Source: Candidatus Fermentithermobacillus carboniphilus
GTDB lineage: Bacteria; Bacillota; Sulfobacillia; Fermentithermobacillales; Fermentithermobacillaceae
Direction: 5' to 3'
NCBI GenBank assembly: GCA_018208355.1
Contig: CP062796.1
Span: 1,210,494-1,274,493 of the forward strand
DNA length: 64,000 nt
Below the pieces are notes generated by a model, which was not told where the DNA came from, ran no database searches, and saw nothing but the letters and a program-made list of their open reading frames with translations. Shown here piece after piece: positions 56,309-64,000 of the stretch (position 1 is the stretch's first letter; each line of letters starts with the position of its first letter). The translations under genes were made by a program, and so were the position numbers.

Positions 56309-56593
56309 TTATTTCAGTGCAGTGGAACGCTCAGTGTGCGCTCCATGGCCCCTAAACGTACGCGTGGGAGCGAATTCGCCCAATTTATGGCCGACCGCAT
56401 CTTCGGTGATGTAGACCGGAACGTGCTTGCGTCCGTCGTGCACCGCGATGGTGTGTCCCACCATCTCAGGGACTATGGTTGAATCTCGGGACCAGGTCCG
56501 GATAACCCGCTTTTCCCCTTTCTGGTTCATCTGCCGTATCTTCTCGAGGAGTTTCGGATCGACGTAAGGTCCCTTTTTCTTTGACCGGCTCAT
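56309..56593 (-). CDS. rpsS: 30S ribosomal protein S19
   Basis: 94 residues. [18 protein letters not shown] at the start and [16 protein letters not shown] near the end. Small-subunit head protein. Confidence 0.97.
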   Translation of the reverse strand: MSRSKKKGPYVDPKLLEKIRQMNQKGEKRVIRTWSRDSTIVPEMVGHTIAVHDGRKHVPVYITEDAVGHKLGEFAPTRTFRGHGAHTERSTALK

Positions 56594-56617
56594 AATCGCC
56601 CCCTCCTTCCTTCAGTG

Positions 56618-57445
56618 CTATCTCCTTCGTTTCACGATGAGCTTATCAGACGCCTTGTTCTTCTTGCGGGTCTTGTACCCGAGGGTAGGTTTACCCCAAG
56701 GAGAAAGGGGTCCCGGATGTCCGATGGGCGACTTTCCTTCGCCACCGCCGTGAGGATGATCCACGGGGTTCATGGCTGAGCCCCTGACTTCCGGCCGCCA
56801 ACCCTTGTGACGCGAGATACCGGCTTTCCCCAGAGAAATGTTCTCGTGCTCCACGTTTCCTACCTGTCCAATAGTGGCCTTGCACTGTAGCGGAACCTTC
56901 CTCTGCTCTCCGGAAGCGAGTCTCAAGAGAGCGTACCCACCCTCTTTGGCCATCAGCTGCACCTGGGCACCGGCCGCGCGAGCCAGCTGCCCGCCTTTCC
57001 CCGGCACAAGTTCGACGTTGTGCACGAAGGTACCGGTGGGAATGTTTTCCAAAGGCAGGGCATTTCCGACTTTTATGTCGACGTCCGGCCCCGACATCAC
57101 CGTATCTCCAACCGCAAGGCCGACGGGTGCCAGGATGTACCTCTTCTCGCCATCGGCGTACGTCAGAAGAGCTATCCTCGCCGACCTTCCTGGATCATAT
57201 TCGATGGCGGTCACTTTCGCCGGTATCCCGTCTTTATCTCGCTTGAAGTCGACTATCCTTACTATCTTCCTGGCACCGCCGCCTCTGTGCCGGACCGTGA
57301 TGCGTCCTTGAGCGTTGCGTCCGGAGTTTCTCTTCTTCGAGATCACAAGACTTCGTTCAGGCTCTTCTTTGGTGATCTCCTCGAAAGTGCTAACCACCCT
57401 TTGCCTGATACCGGGCGACGTTGGCTTATAGCTCTTAACCGGCAA
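56618..57445 (-). CDS. rplB: 50S ribosomal protein L2
   Basis: 275 residues. [14 protein letters not shown] at the start; the peptidyl-transferase-centre segment [18 protein letters not shown] is intact. One of the earliest large-subunit binders. Confidence 0.98.
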   Translation of the reverse strand: MPVKSYKPTSPGIRQRVVSTFEEITKEEPERSLVISKKRNSGRNAQGRITVRHRGGGARKIVRIVDFKRDKDGIPAKVTAIEYDPGRSARIALLTYADGEKRYILAPVGLAVGDTVMSGPDVDIKVGNALPLENIPTGTFVHNVELVPGKGGQLARAAGAQVQLMAKEGGYALLRLASGEQRKVPLQCKATIGQVGNVEHENISLGKAGISRHKGWRPEVRGSAMNPVDHPHGGGEGKSPIGHPGPLSPWGKPTLGYKTRKKNKASDKLIVKRRR

Positions 57446-57469
57446 CTTTGGTTCCCTCCCTCTCTCGCC

Positions 57470-57760
57470 CTATACGCCTTCAAAGAACTGTATCCTTTGA
57501 CCGGGTGCCAGGGTTACCATAGCCTTTTTCCAGCCGGGAGTACGTCCGACGTGCAAACCCATCCGCCTCGGCTTACCTTTCACGTTGGCCGTATTGACTT
57601 TAACCACCTTTACCTTGAAGATCTCCTCCACAGCGTTGTGGATGTCAGCCTTGGTAGCAAGAGGGTGCACCCTGAACGTGTACGTCCCGCGCTCCATGGC
57701 CTTATGAGTCTTCTCAGTGACAAGAGGTTCAATGATGATATCTCTCGGCGAAAGGTTCAC
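57470..57760 (-). CDS. rplW: 50S ribosomal protein L23
   Basis: 96 residues. IIIEPLVTEKTHKAMERGTY at the start. Docking site for trigger factor and SRP at the tunnel exit. Its start overlaps the rplD stop by four bases. Confidence 0.97.
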   Translation of the reverse strand: MNLSPRDIIIEPLVTEKTHKAMERGTYTFRVHPLATKADIHNAVEEIFKVKVVKVNTANVKGKPRRMGLHVGRTPGWKKAMVTLAPGQRIQFFEGV

Positions 57761-58380
57761 GATAATACCTCCTCAAGTTTCTTCAGCGCGTCCTCAGTCA
57801 CAAAAAGGTATCTCTTGGCCATGGCGTCGTAAGCGTTGAGTTCCCGAGCCGTGGTCACTTTCACACCGGGAATGTTACGGGCAGACAGCACCACGTTGGG
57901 CTCATGCTCACCGGTAATTATCAGAGAGCTCTTTTCGGCGCCGAATTTCTTCAACATCGCATAAAGGTCCCGGGTCTTCGGCACATCCATCTTGAGTTCT
58001 TTCAAGACAATCACTTTTTCCGCACGCGCTTTGGCCGAAAGCGCGGAGATTAAAGCCAGTTTTTTCACCTTCTTGGGAAGATCCCAGCCGTAGTCCCGAG
58101 CCACAGGCCCGAATGCCACCCCTCCGTGCCTCCAGAGAGGAGACCTTATGGAACCCTGTCTCGCCCGGCCGAGCCCCTTCTGCCTCCAGGGCTTCCTGCC
58201 GCCTCCCGAAACTTCCGCTCTGGTCTTCACCGCTACGGTACCGACTCTGGAATTGTTCAGGTGTGCCAGCACGGCGGCTCTAAGCAAGCCCTTGTTCGGT
58301 TCTTTACCGAACAGATCCGGGGAAAGGCTGATTTCGCCGACCCTATCCCCTTGTGTGTTGTAAACCTGTACCTGCGGCAC
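57757..58380 (-). CDS. rplD: 50S ribosomal protein L4
   Basis: 207 residues. The tunnel loop with GGGRKPWRQKGLGRARQGSI and SPLWRHGGVAFGP is intact. In many bacteria L4 also regulates this operon; no regulatory leader was checked here. Confidence 0.97.
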   Translation of the reverse strand: MPQVQVYNTQGDRVGEISLSPDLFGKEPNKGLLRAAVLAHLNNSRVGTVAVKTRAEVSGGGRKPWRQKGLGRARQGSIRSPLWRHGGVAFGPVARDYGWDLPKKVKKLALISALSAKARAEKVIVLKELKMDVPKTRDLYAMLKKFGAEKSSLIITGEHEPNVVLSARNIPGVKVTTARELNAYDAMAKRYLFVTEDALKKLEEVLS

Positions 58381-58410
58381 GAGGCTCCCTCCTTAACCAG
58401 CTGTATTGCT

Positions 58411-59031
58411 TCACCGAGAAGCCTCTCTGATCATCACCAGGGACCCTCTGGTACCCGGTACCGCTCCGTGTACCAGGAGCAAGTTCTTCTCGGGATCCAC
58501 GCTCACAACGCGCAGTTTCTTCACAGTTACCCTCTCATCTCCGAGGTGACCCGGCATCTTCCGACCCGGGAAGACCCTAGCCGCGTCCCTAGACTGAAGG
58601 GAACCCGGCCCTCTGTGGTACTTCGAACCGTGAGCCATTGGGCCGCGCTTGAAATTCCACCGTTTCACTCCGCCCGCGAATCCTTTTCCGATGGAAGTCC
58701 CGGTCACGTCAACATAGTCCCCGGACTTGAACACGTCCACTTTGATTTGCTGACCGACTTCCAGGTTCTCACCCTCTTCGAGCCTGAACTCTCTTAAGTA
58801 TTTCAAGGGTGAGAGACCCTTCTTCTTAAAGTAACCTCGGAGAGGCTTTGAAACTTTCTGTTCTTTCACAAAGCCGAATCCCAGCTGCACGCCGGCATAA
58901 CCGTGCTTTTCGGGTGTCCTGACATCTACGACTGTGCAGGGACCGGCTTCTATGACGGTGACGGGGACAAGTTTCCCTTCCTCGTCGAAAATCTGGGTCA
59001 TCCCCAGCTTCTTCCCAAGGATGGCCTTCAT
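58411..59031 (-). CDS. rplC: 50S ribosomal protein L3
   Basis: 206 residues. AILGKKLGMTQIFDEEGKLV at the start and RGPMAHGSKYHRGPGSL in the extension that reaches the peptidyl transferase centre. Confidence 0.98.
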   Translation of the reverse strand: MKAILGKKLGMTQIFDEEGKLVPVTVIEAGPCTVVDVRTPEKHGYAGVQLGFGFVKEQKVSKPLRGYFKKKGLSPLKYLREFRLEEGENLEVGQQIKVDVFKSGDYVDVTGTSIGKGFAGGVKRWNFKRGPMAHGSKYHRGPGSLQSRDAARVFPGRKMPGHLGDERVTVKKLRVVSVDPEKNLLLVHGAVPGTRGSLVMIREASR

Positions 59032-59064
59032 GGAAAAAGCACCTCCTCCATCAAAGAAGCGAGT

Positions 59065-59376
59065 TTACACAGTCTTAATCTCGATGTCCACGCCGGCGGG
59101 CAGATCCAGCCTCGTGAGAGCATCCATAGTCTTGGTGGTCGGTTCCATTATGTCTATGAGACGCTTATGGACTCTCATCTCGAATTGCTCACGGATGTCT
59201 TTCTCGCCGTTGGGCGCCACCAGGATCGTATAGACGCTTCTCTCGGTAGGAAGAGGGATAGGCCCTGAAACCAGAGCCCCTGTCCTCTTCGCGGTCTCGA
59301 CAATCCTGGCTGCCGACTGGTCGAGAATCTCGTGGTCGAACGCCCGGAGCCTGACTCGAATTTTCTGCCTCCGCAC
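59065..59376 (-). CDS. rpsJ: 30S ribosomal protein S10 (NusE)
   Basis: 103 residues with the GTG start at 59376: GAGGAG of the tuf end lies eight bases upstream and the family N-terminus ([20 protein letters not shown]) then begins at residue 2. In-frame starts at 59385 and 59382 are too close to that site. S10 also acts in transcription antitermination. Translation is probably coupled to tuf. Confidence 0.96.
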   Translation of the reverse strand: MRRQKIRVRLRAFDHEILDQSAARIVETAKRTGALVSGPIPLPTERSVYTILVAPNGEKDIREQFEMRVHKRLIDIMEPTTKTMDALTRLDLPAGVDIEIKTV

Positions 59377-59381
59377 CGTCA

Positions 59382-60584
59382 TCACTCCTCGATCTTGGTA
59401 ACTACGCCGGAGGCTACCGTCCTGCCACCTTCCCGGATAGCAAACCGCAGTCCTTCTTCCATGGCTATCGGAGCGATCAGTTCTGCCTTGATCCTGACGT
59501 TGTCCCCGGGCATGACCATCTCCACCCCTTCAGGGAGAATCACGGTGCCCGTAACGTCTGTGGTCCTGAAGTAGAACTGCGGCCTGTACCCCGAGAAGAA
59601 CGCGGTGTGCCTCCCGCCTTCCTCCTTCGTCAAAACGTATATCTCCGCCTCAAACTTCGTGTGCGGCTTTATGCTGCCGGGCTTCGCCAGAACCTGCCCT
59701 CTCTCTACCTCGTCCTTGGCTATACCCCGCAAAAGACACCCGACGTTGTCCCCGGCAACTCCTACGTCCAGCGTCTTCCGGAACATCTCCACCCCCGTTA
59801 CCACCGTCGACTTCGGCCTGTCGGTGAACCCGACTATCTCAACGGTATCTCCTACCTTAACCTGCCCTCTTTCGATCCTCCCGGTGGCAACAGTACCGCG
59901 CCCCGTAATGGTGAACACGTCTTCCACTGAAAGCAAAAACGGCTTGTCAACGTCTCTTACAGGTGTCGGAATGTAATTGTCCACTGCGTCCATGAGTTTC
60001 CATATGCCTCCGCACCACGGGCAATCTTCTTTCCCGCACCCGCACTCAAGAGCCTTCAATGCCGAACCCCTTATCACCGGCACCTCATCACCGGGAAAAT
60101 CGTACTTGGAAAGAAGCTCACGGACTTCAAGTTCGGAAATCTCCAAAAGTTCCTCGTCATCAACCAGGTCTACCTTGTTCAAAAACACTACCATCGCCGG
60201 AACTCCAACCTGCCTCGCCAAAAGAACGTGCTCCCTGGTCTGAGGCATGGTCCCGTCTGCCGCCGAAACAACCAGGATGGCTCCATCCATCTGGGCGGCT
60301 CCAGTAATCATGTTCTTGATGTAGTCCGCGTGTCCCGGGCAGTCAACGTGGGCATAGTGCCTCTTCTCGGTCTGGTACTCGACGTGGGAAACCGATATGG
60401 TAATGCCCCTCGCCTTCTCCTCAGGCGCCTTGTCGATCTGGTCGAAAGGCGTGTAGTCGGCAAGTCCTTTCGTCGACAAAACCCTGGTGATAGCCGCGGT
60501 CAGAGTGGTCTTCCCGTGGTCGATATGTCCGATGGTGCCTACGTTAACATGCGGCTTTGTCCTCTCAAATTTCTTCTTAGCCAT
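59382..60584 (-). CDS. tuf: Elongation factor Tu with four-cysteine insertion
   Basis: 400 residues. GTPase motifs [17 protein letters not shown] and NKVDLVDD; domains 2 and 3 follow with [10 protein letters not shown]-type [17 protein letters not shown]. It brings aminoacyl-tRNA to the ribosome. At the end of the G domain (after SALKALE) lies [14 protein letters not shown], with Cys181, Cys183, Cys188 and Cys191, in place of the usual short acidic loop. Such a metal-binding-like insertion is known to me from some anaerobic Firmicutes, not from Bacillus. Single tuf copy in the window. Confidence 0.97.
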   Translation of the reverse strand: MAKKKFERTKPHVNVGTIGHIDHGKTTLTAAITRVLSTKGLADYTPFDQIDKAPEEKARGITISVSHVEYQTEKRHYAHVDCPGHADYIKNMITGAAQMDGAILVVSAADGTMPQTREHVLLARQVGVPAMVVFLNKVDLVDDEELLEISELEVRELLSKYDFPGDEVPVIRGSALKALECGCGKEDCPWCGGIWKLMDAVDNYIPTPVRDVDKPFLLSVEDVFTITGRGTVATGRIERGQVKVGDTVEIVGFTDRPKSTVVTGVEMFRKTLDVGVAGDNVGCLLRGIAKDEVERGQVLAKPGSIKPHTKFEAEIYVLTKEEGGRHTAFFSGYRPQFYFRTTDVTGTVILPEGVEMVMPGDNVRIKAELIAPIAMEEGLRFAIREGGRTVASGVVTKIEE

Positions 60585-60612
60585 TAGATTAATCCTCCTT
60601 TGACTATTTTCT

Positions 60613-62700
60613 CTACGACTCCACCTGTCCCAGATACCTGGCGACTATCTTATCCGCTTCCGCGGGTGGAACCACATCGTAATTAGAGAATTGCATGGTG
60701 TAAGTGCCCCTCCCCTGAGTGCGCGAGCGGAGGTCCGTAGCATAGCCGAACATGGTGGCGAGAGGGACCATACCGTCTATGACCTCGTATGAATCTCTCG
60801 TCTCCATACCCGTAATCTGACCTCTCCTGGCATTGAGGTCCGCCAGAACCTCTCCCAGGTACTCAGAAGGAACGGTCACCTCCACCTTCATGATGGGCTC
60901 GAGGAGTACCACGCTGGCCCTGGAAAGCGCATCCTTGACAGCCATCGAACCGGCGATTTTGAAGGCCAGTTCCGATGAATCAACTTCGTGATAGGACCCA
61001 TCTTCTACAACGACTTTTACATCTACCACAGGATTTCCAGCCAGAACTCCGCTTTCAAGAGCCTCCCTGACGCCGGCTTCCACGGCGGGCATGAATTCGG
61101 CAGGGATAGCACCACCTTTTATCGCGTTTTCGAAGGCAAAACCTTCTCCGCGGTTCAACGGCTCTATCCGAAGCTTGACGTGCCCATACTGGCCTCTTCC
61201 GCCAGTCTGCCTCACGTACTTGCCTTCTCCAAAGGCCGTGGCGGTTATCGTTTCTTTGTAAGCTACCTGAGGTCGTCCAACTGTGGCGCTAACCCCAAAT
61301 TCCCGCAAGAGCCTATCACAGATAATCTCCAGATGCAACTCACCCATTCCGGAAATGAGCGTCTGTCCCGTTTCGTCGTCTGTCTTGAACATGAAGGTGG
61401 GATCCTCTTCGGCGAGCTTTGCCAGGGCAGTTCCCAGTTTGTCGAGGTCTTGCCTGGTATTTGCCTCGATGGCTACAGATATGACGGGCTGGGGAAATCG
61501 GATCGGTTCCAGTATGATCGGGTGCTTTTCGTCACAAAGCGTATCGCCGGTGGTCGTGAACTTGAGGGCCACCGTTGCCACTATATCCCCGGTAGACGCC
61601 TCCTCCACATCCTCACGGTGATTGGCATGCATGAGGAGAAGTCTCTGGATACGCTCGGTTTTCCCCTTAGTGGCGTTAAATACGTAAGAACGGTTGTTCA
61701 GTACTCCGGAATATACCCTGAAGTAAGTCAGCCGCCCCACGTATGGGTCGGTCATGACCTTGAAAGCGAGCGCGCTGAAAGGCTCCTCGTCGCTGGCAGC
61801 TCTCGTGGTCTTTTCGCCGGTGCCCGGGACCTCGCCCTCTACCGGCGGTACGTCGAGGGGTGAAGGAAGGAAATCTACGATCCCGTCGAGAAGTTTCTGA
61901 ACCCCTTTGTTCTTGAAAGATGAACCACAGAAACACGGGACTATCTTGTTCTGGAGGGTCCCTTTGCGGAGAGCCTTCTTCAGAGTCGCTACCGGTATCT
62001 CTTCTCCCTGGAGGTATGCCTCAAGGATCGCATCGTCGTAGTCCGAGGCAGCAGAAAGAAGGGCCTCGCGATACTCTTCGAAAATCTCTCTCATTTCCTC
62101 GGGCACAGATCCTTCCTCGATCTCAAGACCCAGTTCGTCTTTCCAGTAGAATGCCTTTCCCTCGAGTACGTCGACGACTCCGACGAACGTGTCTTCAACC
62201 CCAATGGGGAGGCAAACCACCACGGGACGCGCTCCGAGCCTGGTTTCTATCATTTTAATTGCACGGTAGAAGTCCGCCCCAACAGCGTCCATTTTGTTGA
62301 CGTAGGCGATGCGCGGGATACCGTACTTGTCAGCCTGTCGCCAGACCGTTTCTGATTGGGGTTCGACACCGCCTTTCGCGCAGAAAATCGCCACGGCCCC
62401 ATCCAGAACCCGCAGGCTCCTCTCAACCTCCGCCGTGAAGTCAACGTGTCCTGGCGTGTCTATAATATTTATCCGGAAGCCTTTCCAGTAACACGTGGTG
62501 GCAGCCGAGGTGATGGTAATACCTCTTTCCTGCTCCTGGACCATCCAGTCCATGGTAGCAGAACCCTCATCGACTTCGCCCATGCGGTGAACCTTTCCGG
62601 TATAAAAAAGGATCCTCTCCGTGGTAGTAGTCTTCCCCGCGTCGATGTGGGCCATTATCCCGATATTCCTTATGCGTTCCAATGGAAAATTGCGCGGCAT
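60613..62700 (-). CDS. fusA: Elongation factor G
   Basis: 695 residues. GTPase motifs [22 protein letters not shown] and [10 protein letters not shown]; the five-domain plan is complete, ending with [12 protein letters not shown]. Drives translocation. Between rpsG and tuf as in most bacteria. Confidence 0.98.
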   Translation of the reverse strand: MPRNFPLERIRNIGIMAHIDAGKTTTTERILFYTGKVHRMGEVDEGSATMDWMVQEQERGITITSAATTCYWKGFRINIIDTPGHVDFTAEVERSLRVLDGAVAIFCAKGGVEPQSETVWRQADKYGIPRIAYVNKMDAVGADFYRAIKMIETRLGARPVVVCLPIGVEDTFVGVVDVLEGKAFYWKDELGLEIEEGSVPEEMREIFEEYREALLSAASDYDDAILEAYLQGEEIPVATLKKALRKGTLQNKIVPCFCGSSFKNKGVQKLLDGIVDFLPSPLDVPPVEGEVPGTGEKTTRAASDEEPFSALAFKVMTDPYVGRLTYFRVYSGVLNNRSYVFNATKGKTERIQRLLLMHANHREDVEEASTGDIVATVALKFTTTGDTLCDEKHPIILEPIRFPQPVISVAIEANTRQDLDKLGTALAKLAEEDPTFMFKTDDETGQTLISGMGELHLEIICDRLLREFGVSATVGRPQVAYKETITATAFGEGKYVRQTGGRGQYGHVKLRIEPLNRGEGFAFENAIKGGAIPAEFMPAVEAGVREALESGVLAGNPVVDVKVVVEDGSYHEVDSSELAFKIAGSMAVKDALSRASVVLLEPIMKVEVTVPSEYLGEVLADLNARRGQITGMETRDSYEVIDGMVPLATMFGYATDLRSRTQGRGTYTMQFSNYDVVPPAEADKIVARYLGQVES

Positions 62701-62750
62701 CGAATTCCCCCCTTTCGGCTATCGTCCGGATGACCGACACCGGGCCCCGC

Positions 62751-63221
62751 TTACCACCGGTAATGGGCGAAGGCCCTGTTAGCTTCCGCCATCTTGTGCA
62801 TTTCTTCTTTCCTTCTCACCGTGTTTCCGGTATTCCCCGCTGCGTCCATTATCTCGGCCGCTAGCCTGTTTTCGAATCCTCTCTCAGAACGCTCGCGGGC
62901 AAAGTCCACCAGCCAGCGTATGGCCAAAGAAAGACGCCTTTCGTTCCTCACTTCGATCGGAACCTGGTAGGTGGCGCCCCCAACTCTCCTCGGCCTCACT
63001 TCCAAGACCGGCATGGCATTTTTCACAGCCTGGTCGAGGACTTCCAGGGGATCTTTTCCCGTCTTTTCTCTTATGATGTCCATAGCCCTGTATACCAGCT
63101 TGCGGGCCAGGGACTTCTTGCCGTCGTACATCACCTTGTTGGTGAGCCTTGTAACCAGGACCGAATTGTACACCGGATCAGGCGTCCATGACCTTGCCGG
63201 AGCTCTACCTCTTCTAGGCAC
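62751..63221 (-). CDS. rpsG: 30S ribosomal protein S7
   Basis: 156 residues. [20 protein letters not shown] at the start and [21 protein letters not shown] at the end, with the conserved terminal tryptophan. Head-domain organiser and usual str-operon regulator. Confidence 0.97.
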   Translation of the reverse strand: MPRRGRAPARSWTPDPVYNSVLVTRLTNKVMYDGKKSLARKLVYRAMDIIREKTGKDPLEVLDQAVKNAMPVLEVRPRRVGGATYQVPIEVRNERRLSLAIRWLVDFARERSERGFENRLAAEIMDAAGNTGNTVRRKEEMHKMAEANRAFAHYRW

Positions 63222-63242
63222 TGACTTACACCTCCAAAAACA

Positions 63243-63617
63243 CTACTTCTTCGGCTTCTTAGCCCCATAACGGGAGCGCCCCTGTTTCCGGTCGGCCACC
63301 CCGGCTGCATCAAGGGTACCTCTCACGATGTGATACCTTACCCCCGGTAGGTCCCTCACGCGTCCGCCGCGAACGAGGACAACCGAGTGTTCCTGAAGGT
63401 TGTGGCCGATGCCCGGAATATACGCCGTAACTTCGATCCCGTTTGTAAGGCGCACGCGGGCGATCTTGCGCAGAGCCGAGTTGGGTTTCTTCGGTGTGGT
63501 GGTCCTGACCACGGTACATACTCCACGCTTGAAGGGATTACCCCTCAAAGCCGGAGCCTTCGATTTCTCCACGGCCTCCTGCCTTCCGTGACGGATTAGC
63601 TGGTTGATCGTCGGCAC
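63243..63617 (-). CDS. rpsL: 30S ribosomal protein S12
   Basis: 124 residues. [12 protein letters not shown] at the start; the decoding-site loops [17 protein letters not shown] and [20 protein letters not shown] carry the wild-type lysines linked to streptomycin sensitivity. Confidence 0.98.
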   Translation of the reverse strand: MPTINQLIRHGRQEAVEKSKAPALRGNPFKRGVCTVVRTTTPKKPNSALRKIARVRLTNGIEVTAYIPGIGHNLQEHSVVLVRGGRVRDLPGVRYHIVRGTLDAAGVADRKQGRSRYGAKKPKK

Positions 63618-63657
63618 GTCCGACCCTCCTTTTGACTTTCAAGGTCTTTGCGCTCGT

Positions 63658-63945
63658 CTAATTCCCCTGTTTACCCTGTGACTTTGCCGCTTTCAGGATA
63701 GCGCAAACCGATGCGGCTACCCTGAGTCCTGCAAATTCTCCGAGTTCCTTCATCGTGTCAACGTAAACTACCTGTACGCCCTTTTCCTCAGCAAGACTCA
63801 CCACGCCCCTGGTGATCCTCTCTTCGGCATCTTTAGCGACATACAGTTTTTCGACAAGATCATTCAGTAGCGCCTTTTGCGCCGCTCTCGCCCCGGCAAC
63901 CTTCCTTTTCCGGGTAAGTTCATTGTAGGCGGGATCCAGGAACAC
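63658..63945 (-). CDS. rplGB: L7Ae/YbxF-family ribosomal-type K-turn binding protein
   Basis: 95 residues with a GTG start at 63945, seven bases after AGGAGG. L7Ae fold: KRKVAGARAAQKALLNDLVE, LYVAKDAEERITRGVV and VVYVDTMKELGEFAGLRVAA. In Firmicutes a gene of this family stands between rpoC and rpsL and its product binds kink-turn RNA. The frame stays open to the right edge, but no better start is visible. Confidence 0.9.
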   Translation of the reverse strand: MFLDPAYNELTRKRKVAGARAAQKALLNDLVEKLYVAKDAEERITRGVVSLAEEKGVQVVYVDTMKELGEFAGLRVAASVCAILKAAKSQGKQGN

Positions 63946-64000
63946 AGCCTTCCCTCCTGTACCAGCACAAAAAGCACGCTTTATGAGTTTAGCACCGGCA

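Noticed and set aside
63946-64000. Extension of the L7Ae-family frame to the right edge, or the end of rpoC
   Set aside because: The frame is open but AGGAGG at good spacing marks the GTG at 63945 as the start, and the 55 bases show no rpoC-like residues.

Overview
The window reads as a stretch of a Clostridia-like Firmicute (Bacillota) chromosome. The grounds are the gene order rplGB-rpsL-rpsG-fusA-tuf-S10-spc-alpha-ecfA1-ecfA2-ecfT-truA-rplM-rpsI-cwlD, AGGAGG-type ribosome binding sites with many GTG and TTG starts, SLH and copper-amine-oxidase-like stalk domains on cell-wall enzymes, and a full ornithine fermentation pathway. Clustered tandem CxxC zinc sites in S4, S14, L24, L36 and adenylate kinase fit an anaerobe; thermophily is possible but not shown. 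No IS element, prophage, CRISPR array or rRNA gene was seen. Most genes lie on the minus strand, so the large operons run from right to left.

Positions 1-23,000 hold mixed housekeeping genes. A GlmL/MutL-family ATPase is cut by the left edge. Then come a polysaccharide deacetylase with an SLH-like tail, guaB, a glycoside-hydrolase-like membrane-anchored protein, and an eight-gene chemotaxis operon (cheW-cheA-cheC-cheD-cheY-cheB-cheR-cheX). These are followed by an AbgB-type amidohydrolase, a GH18 cell-wall hydrolase, a class A beta-lactamase-like protein, an M19 dipeptidase, a ferredoxin, a two-component system, murI and a lipoprotein with two FMN-binding domains. Positions 22,404-22,831 hold no gene. 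A tRNA-Arg(CCG), an NYN-domain protein, a half-size UPF0016 membrane protein and a family 2 glycosyltransferase with an unusual insertion follow.

Positions 26,640-39,401 form one directional block that I regard as the most interesting part. In transcription order it carries ord, ortA, ortB, oraS, oraE, a GlmL/MutL-like ATPase and orr, which together convert L-ornithine to acetyl-CoA and D-alanine through an adenosylcobalamin/PLP aminomutase. One base after orr, in the same direction, follow a MEMO1-AMMECR1 fusion and its radical SAM partner (the AmmeMemoRadiSam system, whose function I do not know to be established), then ornithine carbamoyltransferase and a cyclic-2,3-diphosphoglycerate-synthetase-like GTPase. 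A strong terminator follows at about 26,560. The layout suggests that the AmmeMemoRadiSam pair and the GTPase serve the ornithine pathway or its cobalamin-dependent mutase.

Positions 39,592-63,945 are the translation superoperon with its usual Firmicute tail. Its order is canonical except that rpmD (L30) is missing: rpsE overlaps rplO directly. EF-Tu carries a four-cysteine insertion. Several starts were set from Shine-Dalgarno spacing rather than from the longest open frame (L13 GTG, L17 TTG, S10 GTG, L36 GTG).
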